A stretch of 12,441 nt of DNA from an uncultured bacterium (lineage in GTDB: Bacteria > Actinomycetota > Coriobacteriia > Coriobacteriales > Coriobacteriaceae), in the NCBI GenBank assembly GCA_905215095.1, contig CAJMOL010000023.1:1-12441 (forward strand), read 5' to 3'. The notes beneath the pieces were generated by a model. It saw only the letters and a program-made list of their open reading frames with translations, ran no database searches and was not told where the DNA came from. Shown here piece after piece: positions 1 to 5,496 of this stretch. The position numbers were made by a program, and so were the translations under genes. Numbering within the stretch: position 1 is the first letter of the stretch; each line of letters opens with the position of its first letter.

Positions 1-1953
1 GCGTCTTCCTCGGTTGGCGCGAGCAGCGTTAAGCTCACCCAGGGGCAGAAGATTGAGTTTGCCTTTACGGGCGGTAGCGCGTCCCCTGTCGTTAAGGACC
101 AGCTTGCTGCGAATGTGACCGTCATTGGTCGCGATGCCCAGGGCAAGACTCAGACTTGGGTCGATAACGCGCAGTATGTGGTGACGTCCGGCTCGAGCGC
201 GCTTGACCTTACGAAGGTCGCGCTCGAGGCGAATGATATTGACGCCGTTGCTGCGGGCTCCTTCATTCTGAGCCTTAAGTACAACGGCGTTGAGCTGGGT
301 ACGCCGCTCGATTATTCGACCTATTGGCAGCTGTTCATCAACGGCAAGTCGAGCGACTACACGGCAGACAATGTCACCATCCACGCCGGCGATACCGTCA
401 CGTGGTTCTACGGTGGCTGGGGCGACCAGTTGCCGTCCGATTCTGTTCATGCTTCCGTTCAGGTACTTGGTAAGGATAAGGACGGCAAGCAGCAGGTTTG
501 GGCTTCGACGGGCCAGATGAGCCTCAAGGCAGGCTCCACTGCCAAGGATCTCCTTGAGCAGACCGGCCTTACTCTCGATGCTGGCGAATCGTCTTGGGGC
601 TGGTTCCTCAACGGCATTACTTCGCCGTTCGATGGTAAGTCCTATGGCTGGGATGCTGCGACCAATAGCTATTGGCGCTTCTACGTAAATGGCAAGTTCG
701 CCGACGCCGGCGCCGGTGCCTATGAGCTCCAAGAGGGTGACGCCGTCACCTTTATGTATGGTGCTGACGCCGATGCCCTTCCTGGCCAGGTTCTTGGTTC
801 TGTCGATGTTATCGGTCCCGATGTCAACGACAACAATACTCGCTGGGGCTCGGCAAGCAACGTTTCTCTGCCCGAAGGCTCTACGGCTCAGGATTTCATT
901 GAGACGGTTCTGAAGGCAAAGCGCGTTGATTACAAGGCCTCCCAGAGTGGTGCATACTGGTTCCTCAATTCCGTTACTTCGCCGTTCGATCACAAGCCGT
1001 ATGTCTGGGATGCTACGACCAATAAATATTGGCACCTGTATATCAATGGAGAGCCCTCCTTACTCTGCGCCAATCAGATTACGCTCAAGAGTGGCGATAA
1101 GGTTACGCTTGCCTATACGACCGATGACTCGCCCATGCCCGATCCCGACAAGATTGTCGTGGACCCGAGTGCGACGACTCCTGATTGGGATGCCGAGTGG
1201 GCCGGCTACGGCAACAGTGGCAACGGTTCGACCGTAACGGATGCCAAGACGCCTGCGCAGGCTGCCGGTCTTAAGTGGGCCTTCGATTGGAAGGCCGAGT
1301 CTGGTCAGCAGTATGCCAACTGCAGCGAACCTGTCATCGCTAACGGCTTTGTGTACATCGCGACCGAGAACGAGCTCATTAAGATCGATTCGTCCACGGG
1401 CAAAAAGGTTGCCTCTGCGCCGCTTGCCTCCAAGGTGAGCTATACCTCTCGTCCGATCTATACCAATGGCCTTATCATCGTTCCGCTCAACGGCGGTGCG
1501 GTCCAGGCGATTACTGCAGACAAGCTGATCTGCAAGTGGCTGACGCCCGGTTTGACGGACTTGACGCAGAGCTCCTGCACCGTCGTTTCGGACGGCGAGT
1601 ACGTCTATGTAGGCTCGGTCGATATTTCGTATGACGAGAATTACAACGCGACCTACGGCAACGGCTCCTTTGTGCGCATTAAGATTGCCACGGGCGAAGT
1701 TTCTTGGCAGAACATCGACCCTGCCGAGGGCTATTACTGGACTGGTGCGGCTTTGACGGATAAGTATGCCATCGTTCCTACGAGCGCAGGTACGCTTAAG
1801 TGCATTGATAAGGCAACGGGTGATGTCGTTTCGACCATGAAGCTCGGCGCCCTTGCGAACGCTGACTGCGTCGCCGATCCGTCCAATGGCTCGACCTTCT
1901 ATCAGATGACGCACGACGGAAAGCTCCATGTGATTTCGCTTTGGGCGTGCTGA
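1..1953 (+). CDS. Large surface protein, 5'-partial fragment: DUF4430 repeats plus PQQ-like propeller (frameshifted)
   Basis: The reading frame is open from base 1, so the true start lies upstream; the GTG at 115 is internal, because the 38 codons before it complete an earlier repeat. The 650 visible residues begin with the end of one DUF4430 (transcobalamin-C-like) repeat. Three full repeats of about 110-118 residues follow, at roughly bases 115-445, 448-792 and 793-1148. Each has a YW.(L/F)(F/Y).NG motif and a GD.V...Y motif near its end, and two share a W.LN..TSPFD motif. From about base 1275 the protein becomes a PQQ/WD-like beta-propeller, with blades such as GFVYIATENELIKIDSSTGK and ATGEVSWQ. 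The frame stops at 1951-1953 inside a blade, and the propeller resumes in another frame from 1941, so this is the N-terminal part of one gene ending at 3074. DUF4430 proteins are usually extracellular. The ligand is unknown; adhesion or ligand binding is inference. Confidence 0.8.
   Translation, partial: ASSSVGASSVKLTQGQKIEFAFTGGSASPVVKDQLAANVTVIGRDAQGKTQTWVDNAQYVVTSGSSALDLTKVALEANDIDAVAAGSFILSLKYNGVELGTPLDYSTYWQLFINGKSSDYTADNVTIHAGDTVTWFYGGWGDQLPSDSVHASVQVLGKDKDGKQQVWASTGQMSLKAGSTAKDLLEQTGLTLDAGESSWGWFLNGITSPFDGKSYGWDAATNSYWRFYVNGKFADAGAGAYELQEGDAVTFMYGADADALPGQVLGSVDVIGPDVNDNNTRWGSASNVSLPEGSTAQDFIETVLKAKRVDYKASQSGAYWFLNSVTSPFDHKPYVWDATTNKYWHLYINGEPSLLCANQITLKSGDKVTLAYTTDDSPMPDPDKIVVDPSATTPDWDAEWAGYGNSGNGSTVTDAKTPAQAAGLKWAFDWKAESGQQYANCSEPVIANGFVYIATENELIKIDSSTGKKVASAPLASKVSYTSRPIYTNGLIIVPLNGGAVQAITADKLICKWLTPGLTDLTQSSCTVVSDGEYVYVGSVDISYDENYNATYGNGSFVRIKIATGEVSWQNIDPAEGYYWTGAALTDKYAIVPTSAGTLKCIDKATGDVVSTMKLGALANADCVADPSNGSTFYQMTHDGKLHVISLWAC
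1936..1953 (+). other. Frameshift site in the large surface-protein gene
   Basis: The reading leaves the first frame after KLHVISL (codon 1939-1941) and must continue one base back, at 1941, to read GVLSEQKTVDLG and the rest of the propeller. One base is therefore missing, or two are extra, around the CTTTGGG at 1939-1945. A canonical X XXY YYZ slippery heptamer is not present in the incoming frame, so programmed -1 frameshifting is not supported. A deletion in the T-run, real or from sequencing, is the simplest reading. Confidence 0.75.
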
Positions 1954-3074
1954 GTGAACAGAAGACGGTTGATCTGGGCCTTACGAATAATCTGAGCGCC
2001 CCTGCGGTGTCTGGTGACAATCTGATTGTCGGCGGACAGACGGCTACTGGCTCTGCTCTGGTTCTCTATAACCTGAAGACGGGTAAGACCACGATGGTCG
2101 CTGCTGCCGACGGCAAGGCGCTGCCGGCTGGCCTCAACGGTATTGCTGCTACTCCGCTGGTGAGTGTTCAGGGCGGCAAGACCTATGTGTACTTCACCGT
2201 TAACAGCGCGGATAGCAAGGATTACGTCAACTACTCTGCTGGTGGTGGCGTGTATCGCTATACGCTCGGCGATGCAGAGGCGACGCAGATTTATGATGCG
2301 GCTGGCCATTACCAGTACTGTGACTCTCCGGTCATTGCCGATGCTTCTGGCAATCTCTACTACATTAATGATTCGGGCACGCTGTTTAAACTTGGAGCTG
2401 TCGAGTCTTGGACGGTTGCCTTTAACTCCAACGGCGGGTCTGCTTGCGACACTAAGTTTGTTGCTACGGCCGATGGCAAGCTGGTCAAGCCGGCCGATCC
2501 GACGCGCGATGGCTACACTTTCGGCGGTTGGTATACCGATGAGGCTTGCACGCAGGCGTATGACTTTAGCACGCCGGTGACGGCCGATCTGACGCTGTAT
2601 GCCAAGTGGACCAAGAATGCCGTTAACCCTGGCGGTAATGGCGGCGCTGGTTCGAATGGCGGCGGCGGTTCTGGTACCGGTACTGGTTCCGGCACTAGCG
2701 CTGGCACTGGCACGGGTTCCGGCTCCGGCTCGAAGGGCGGCGCTGTCGCCCCGGGTCATAAGCCGACGACCAAGACGACGGTGTCGACCAAGACCGAGAC
2801 CAAGGACAACAAGTCCGACAAGAAGGACTCCGATAAGTCCGATAAGAAGGACGAGAAGAAGTCTGACAAGAAGTCTGACAAGAAGGACAGCAAGTCCGAC
2901 AAGAAGTCCGATTCCAAGTCCGATACGGGTGCTGCTTCCACGACCACTGCTAAGAAGTCCTCTAGTGCTTCCGAGCAGGAGACTGGCACCAACCCGCTCG
3001 CCATTGTTGGCGTTGCCGCCGGCGTCATCGGTCTCGCCATCGTCGGCGTGTTCGTGTTCACCAAACGTCGGTAG
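1941..3074 (+). CDS. Large surface protein, C-terminal fragment: propeller end, Listeria-Bacteroides repeat, anchor
   Basis: This is the continuation of the preceding gene in another frame. Its nominal start (TTG at 1941) lacks a ribosome binding site and falls inside a propeller blade, so it is not an independent gene. Residues 1-155 finish the PQQ-like propeller (blades such as NLKTGK and ASGNLYYINDSGTLFKL). Residues 156-224 are a Listeria-Bacteroides (InlB B-type, Flg_new) repeat, with FNSNGG, GYTFGGWYTD and LTLYAKW. Residues 230-262 are a Gly/Ser/Thr linker. Residues about 270-330 are Lys/Ser/Asp repeats, as in wall-spanning stalks. The C-terminus has EQETG, then a hydrophobic segment (about 352-373) and FTKRR. 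That is the layout of a sortase signal, but LPxTG is not intact (only TG matches), so it may be a plain membrane anchor. The stop at 3072-3074 abuts the next start, suggesting one operon. Confidence 0.8.
   Translation: MGVLSEQKTVDLGLTNNLSAPAVSGDNLIVGGQTATGSALVLYNLKTGKTTMVAAADGKALPAGLNGIAATPLVSVQGGKTYVYFTVNSADSKDYVNYSAGGGVYRYTLGDAEATQIYDAAGHYQYCDSPVIADASGNLYYINDSGTLFKLGAVESWTVAFNSNGGSACDTKFVATADGKLVKPADPTRDGYTFGGWYTDEACTQAYDFSTPVTADLTLYAKWTKNAVNPGGNGGAGSNGGGGSGTGTGSGTSAGTGTGSGSGSKGGAVAPGHKPTTKTTVSTKTETKDNKSDKKDSDKSDKKDEKKSDKKSDKKDSKSDKKSDSKSDTGAASTTTAKKSSSASEQETGTNPLAIVGVAAGVIGLAIVGVFVFTKRR
2808..2931 (+). repeat. Low-complexity AAG/TCC/GAC coding repeat (KSDKK stalk)
   Basis: This is in-frame low-complexity DNA encoding Lys-Ser-Asp repeats. 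It includes a perfect tandem 12-mer, AAGTCTGACAAG, at 2859-2870 and 2871-2882. Such tracts change length easily by slippage in frame, so stalk length may vary between strains. Confidence 0.7.
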
Positions 3075-3986
3075 GTGAGGGCTGTGTCCAATAAATCCAA
3101 GGACGCTGACCCCAAGCAACCAGATTCCTCGTTCATTCAGTTCGACGATTCAAAGCAACAGGGCGCCGCTTCGGCGGCGTCCGCCCCTCGACGGAAGGCG
3201 CTTCTTGGCGTTCTGACTGCCGCGTGCGTTGCGCTGATTGTCATATCGCTGGGCTTCGTCCATCCTTCCGAGAGCGGCGCCTGGTCCATTGACTGGATCG
3301 TTCAGGCCGTGACGGGGGAGAGCGTCGTCGCCAAGGACACCAAGGGGTTTGGCTCGACTACGACTTCGGGCGAGGCCAGTTCCAAGGATTCCAAATCTTC
3401 GAATGATGCAAAAGACGAGCCCAAGGGTTCGAACGACGCCAAGAACGATTCCGAGTCTTCAAACAAGGAATCGGACAAAAACTCGGATAGCAAGAAGTCC
3501 GAGGACCGGGGCGGCAAGAAGTCTGGCGATAAATCCGCTGCCCAAAATACGGGAGCCGGTGATACTTCCAATGCGTCTGGCGGTGCTTCTTCGGGCGGTG
3601 GCCAGTCGTCTGATGGAGCCTCATCCTCTAATGGTGGAAACGCCTCCTCGGGCAGCCAAAGCGGCTCACAGGAGTCCAACTACGTTACGGTGACGGTTTC
3701 GGTCACATCGAGCGCTGTGGGCAATCCCGTGTCCTCTGGCGGCACCTTTACCTTTAACGAAGGCGCCACCGTTTACGATGCCCTGTGCGCGCTGGGCCTT
3801 TCTGTCAACGCACACGGCTCATCGTACGGCACGTATGTTTCTGCGATTGGTGGTTTGGCCGAGAAACAGTACGGCGGCACGAGCGGCTGGATGTACTCCG
3901 TCAACGGCACAACGCCCATGACGGCCTGCAGTAACTACGTTCTCTCCAATGGCGACAACGTCGTTTGGTATTACGTAACGGGCTAA
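3075..3986 (+). CDS. Membrane-anchored protein with one extracellular DUF4430 domain
   Basis: This 303-residue protein has a charged cytoplasmic N-terminus of about 40 residues and a single transmembrane helix at about 43-62 (ALLGVLTAACVALIVISLGF) preceded by RRK. A Ser/Lys/Asp- then Gly/Ser-rich linker of about 100 residues follows. The C-terminal domain of about 100 residues ends in SGWMYSVNGTTP, a cysteine-containing loop (TACSNY) and GDNVVWYYVTG, the signature of DUF4430. It should be a type II membrane protein with the domain outside. GTG 3075 directly follows the previous stop. GTG 3084 is an alternative start, since AGGTGAGG at 3073-3080 could serve as its ribosome binding site. It shares domain type and linker style with its upstream neighbour, so the two may act together at the cell surface (inference). 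DUF4430 is related to the C-terminal domain of transcobalamin, but cobalamin binding cannot be claimed. Confidence 0.85.
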   Translation: MRAVSNKSKDADPKQPDSSFIQFDDSKQQGAASAASAPRRKALLGVLTAACVALIVISLGFVHPSESGAWSIDWIVQAVTGESVVAKDTKGFGSTTTSGEASSKDSKSSNDAKDEPKGSNDAKNDSESSNKESDKNSDSKKSEDRGGKKSGDKSAAQNTGAGDTSNASGGASSGGGQSSDGASSSNGGNASSGSQSGSQESNYVTVTVSVTSSAVGNPVSSGGTFTFNEGATVYDALCALGLSVNAHGSSYGTYVSAIGGLAEKQYGGTSGWMYSVNGTTPMTACSNYVLSNGDNVVWYYVTG

Positions 3987-4006
3987 ATGCCTCGAAATAA
4001 CGCGCC

Positions 4007-4046
4007 AAACGGGCGGTTCGGACCAACATCCGAGCCGCCCGTTTTT
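4007..4046 (+). terminator. Rho-independent terminator after the DUF4430 cluster
   Basis: The left arm (4007-4022) starts AAACGGGCGG and pairs with the right arm (4029-4044) ending CCGCCCGTTT. This gives 16 pairs with one G-U wobble, a 6-nt loop and a T-run at 4042-4046. It starts 20 bases after the stop at 3986. Confidence 0.9.
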
Positions 4047-4055
4047 AATACGGAT

Positions 4056-4284
4056 GGGATGGGGTTCCCAATCGAGGCTCAACCGGAAAATGCATCCCAC
4101 TCTGAAGGCGAATTCCGAGACACGGTTTCCGCATCAGCATCCATTGGGAAAGCACATCCCGTTCTGCTGACTGATTCCGGGACGCAGCTTCCGCTAGGAC
4201 GGCGTTGCGGAAGCTGCATCCCATTCTGAGGCTGCAATCTGGGATGCACTTTCCGGAACGGCGCTCTTGGGGAAACTGCGTCCC
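4056..4284. repeat. Array of eight alternating inverted motifs (BIME/REP-like), 62-bp dimer period
   Basis: The core motif is GGAARNTGCRTCCC (14 bp). Plus-oriented copies are at 4085-4098, 4147-4160, 4209-4222 and 4271-4284, spaced exactly 62 bp. Minus-oriented copies are at 4056-4069, 4117-4130, 4179-4192 and 4241-4254, spaced 61, 62 and 62 bp. Similarity extends about 6 bp past the CCC end (ATTCTG or GGAATC types). Orientation alternates at every step, and steps are 29-32 bp, close to three DNA helical turns. Neighbouring copies can form hairpins: 4179-4194 and 4207-4222 match at 15 of 16 positions, and 4209-4223 and 4240-4254 match at 13 of 15. The array lies between convergent genes and between two terminators, which is typical of REP/BIME elements. 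No protein gene is supported here; open frames on both strands only reflect the repeats. Role unknown. Confidence 0.85.
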
Positions 4285-4334
4285 ATTCCGGCGTTGTAGC
4301 CCGCCTCGTGCGCCTTCCTCGGCAGGCTCTGCAA

Positions 4335-4370
4335 ACAAAAAGCCGGCTGGAACGTGAATTCCAACCGGCT
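4335..4370 (-). terminator. Rho-independent terminator of the gtrA-like gene
   Basis: AGCCGGCTGGAA (4341-4352) pairs with TTCCAACCGGCT (4359-4370), 12 pairs with one wobble and a 6-nt loop. The A-run at 4336-4342 is a T-tract on the minus strand, so it terminates the leftward gene ending at 4396. Confidence 0.9.
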
Positions 4371-4395
4371 GCGAAGCGAGATTATGTTGGGCCGT

Positions 4396-4803
4396 CTACG
4401 ACTGTGCGCCTTCGAGGAAGAAGCGGCGGCTAAAGTAGTTGTACCAGGTGACCAGGAACGTGGCGATGGCCTTCATGGCCTGGTAGCCGATGCTCAAAAA
4501 CGTGACGCCCACAAACATGTACAGGTCGTTGAGGCCCAGGCCGATCACCGACAGGATGGTGAAGATCGTGAACTCGCGCTTGCGGCTCATGCCTTCGCGG
4601 TGGTCGAACACGTACTTCATGCTGAGCCAGTAGTTGACCACGACGGACGTGATAAACGAGATCGTGGTGCTCATCAAAAAGTCGAGATGGAACAGCTCGA
4701 CGAGCGCAATGAGCATGCCCCAGTCGATGCCAAAGGAGATAAGTCCCACGACAGCGAACTTGAGGAACTGCTTGGTATGAGGTTGTGCCAGTGCCTTGCG
4801 CAC
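4396..4803 (-). CDS. GtrA family small membrane protein (first of two)
   Basis: This 135-residue protein has four predicted transmembrane helices and GtrA-family motifs: QFLKFAVVGLISFGIDW at the N-terminus, NYWLSMKYVF in the middle and YNYFSRRFFL at the C-terminus. GtrA proteins are thought to take part in moving lipid-linked sugars across the membrane for polysaccharide or teichoic-acid-like decoration. Substrate specificity cannot be read from sequence. The start is GTG at 4803, with GGAT about nine bases upstream as a weak ribosome binding site. It lies downstream of a paralogue (5023-5418), but a 219-bp gap with a large hairpin and an AT-rich inverted repeat suggests its own transcription or attenuation. 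No glycosyltransferase gene is adjacent, which is unlike many GtrA loci. Confidence 0.88.
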   Translation of the reverse strand: MRKALAQPHTKQFLKFAVVGLISFGIDWGMLIALVELFHLDFLMSTTISFITSVVVNYWLSMKYVFDHREGMSRKREFTIFTILSVIGLGLNDLYMFVGVTFLSIGYQAMKAIATFLVTWYNYFSRRFFLEGAQS

Positions 4804-4900
4804 GTAATCACATCCAATGCGTTGACGAATCGAGCAGAGGATACTTTAGAGCTTTTGCATGGGAAACGTAAGGTCTTTGCCAATAACTATACGAACTCGC

Positions 4901-4939
4901 CAAATTTTCAAGAGCTAATCCGCAAACGTTGAAAATTTG
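4901..4939. promoter_or_regulatory. AT-rich 11-bp inverted repeat upstream of the gtrA-like gene
   Basis: CAAATTTTCAA (4901-4911) and TTGAAAATTTG (4929-4939) are perfect inverted copies separated by 17 bp. They lie about 100-135 bp upstream of the leftward GTG at 4803. On the minus strand, TTGAAA at 4906-4911 could be a -35 box with TATAGT at 4886-4891 as -10, but the 14-bp spacing is too short for a confident promoter. It could be a dimer-binding operator or a hairpin. Confidence 0.4.
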
Positions 4940-4956
4940 CCCGTAAACGAGCGACA

Positions 4957-4996
4957 CCCACGGACGATACTGCGCTGAGTGCGCGTCGTCCGTGGG
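4957..4996 (-). terminator. Strong hairpin after the second gtrA-like gene, weak T-tract
   Basis: CCCACGGACGA (4957-4967) pairs perfectly with TCGTCCGTGGG (4986-4996). An inner GCGC/GCGC stem lies at 4972-4975 and 4981-4984. It begins 26 bases past the leftward stop at 5023. No clean T-run follows on the minus strand, so it may be a terminator, an attenuator or an RNA-stabilising hairpin. Confidence 0.55.
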
Positions 4997-5022
4997 CGCC
5001 GTAATGCTGCAGGGGTTTCGAG

Positions 5023-5418
5023 CTATTTTGTCTCGTCGCCCTCCAGGAAGATCTTTCGGGTCACAAAGTTGTAGACCATAACAAGCGCGGTGGCGCAAAT
5101 CTTGGCGATATTGGCCTCGAGTCCCAGGCCGGCGTTGAGCGCCAGCACGATGCCATCGTTGAGCACCAAACCGATCACGGACAGCACGACAAAGATAATG
5201 AACTCGCGGCGGCGGCTCATGCCTTCCTTGTGCGCAAACACGTATTTCATGCTTGCGAGGTAGTTAAAGATGAGTGAGATGATAAAGCCGCTGGTGTTGG
5301 CGATTAGGATGTTGAGGCCCAGACCGTAGTGGAGCAGATTCATGATGCCAAAGTCGATGACGGTGGCAATGACGCCGACGACGCCAAACTTCATGATCTG
5401 CGCAAGGAGCTTTTGCAT
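5023..5418 (-). CDS. GtrA family small membrane protein (second of two)
   Basis: Starting at ATG 5418, this 131-residue protein aligns end to end with the neighbouring GtrA protein: KFGVVGVIATVIDFG, NYLASMKYVFAHKEGMSRRREF and YNFVTRKIFLEG match FAVVGLISFGIDWG, NYWLSMKYVFDHREGMSRKREF and YNYFSRRFFLEG. Four transmembrane helices are predicted. I prefer ATG 5418 because AAGGCAGG lies just upstream (5423-5430) and because it matches the paralogue's N-terminus. A longer frame from TTG 5481 would add 21 residues encoded by a hairpin and is unlikely. It follows fbp by 78 bp on the same strand and may be read through from it. The likely role is membrane translocation of a lipid-linked sugar; the actual partner is not visible. 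Confidence 0.88.
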   Translation of the reverse strand: MQKLLAQIMKFGVVGVIATVIDFGIMNLLHYGLGLNILIANTSGFIISLIFNYLASMKYVFAHKEGMSRRREFIIFVVLSVIGLVLNDGIVLALNAGLGLEANIAKICATALVMVYNFVTRKIFLEGDETK

Positions 5419-5447
5419 GGTACCTGCCTTAGGGTGGCGCCGGAGCG

Positions 5448-5490
5448 CCGCGGGGATGACAAACTCAGCAAGTTTAGCCAATCCCCGCGG
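5448..5490 (-). promoter_or_regulatory. Hairpin between fbp and the downstream gtrA-like gene
   Basis: CCGCGGGGAT (5448-5457) and ATCCCCGCGG (5481-5490) form a perfect 10-bp stem. An inner AAACT/AGTTT stem lies at 5461-5465 and 5471-5475. A second hairpin, GGCGC/GCGCC at 5436-5440 and 5445-5449, shares two bases with the first, so the two compete. There is no T-tract. Position, right after the fbp stop at 5497 and before the ribosome binding site at 5423-5430, fits an attenuator or mRNA-processing structure. Confidence 0.5.
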
Positions 5491-5496
5491 GTGGTG

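Noticed and set aside
1936..1953. Programmed -1 ribosomal frameshift
   Set aside because: The incoming frame reads TCG CTT TGG, which is not a slippery heptamer, and no strong downstream stem is evident.
2975..3074. Canonical LPxTG sortase signal at the C-terminus of the surface protein
   Set aside because: The site reads EQETG before the hydrophobic segment; Leu and Pro are absent, so it is described only as an anchor with a degenerate signal.
1902..3119. Leftward 405-codon frame opposite the surface-protein gene
   Set aside because: It is Arg/Leu/Gly-rich mirror coding of Lys/Ser/Asp and Gly repeats, with no domain. The rightward frame has a propeller, a Listeria-Bacteroides repeat and an anchor.
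4056..4284. CRISPR array
   Set aside because: The motifs are short, degenerate and alternate in orientation, with 16-18 bp gaps that are themselves partly conserved. No cas genes are present.
3987..4338. Open frames of about 80-97 codons on both strands across the repeat array
   Set aside because: Their translations merely repeat the motif (for example GMHFP, GTQFP, GCSFR variants), with no ribosome binding site or family match. They are by-products of the inverted repeats.
5419..5481. Longer N-terminus for the second GtrA protein from TTG 5481
   Set aside because: The extra codons lie inside a strong hairpin and have no counterpart in the paralogue; ATG 5418 has its own ribosome binding site.
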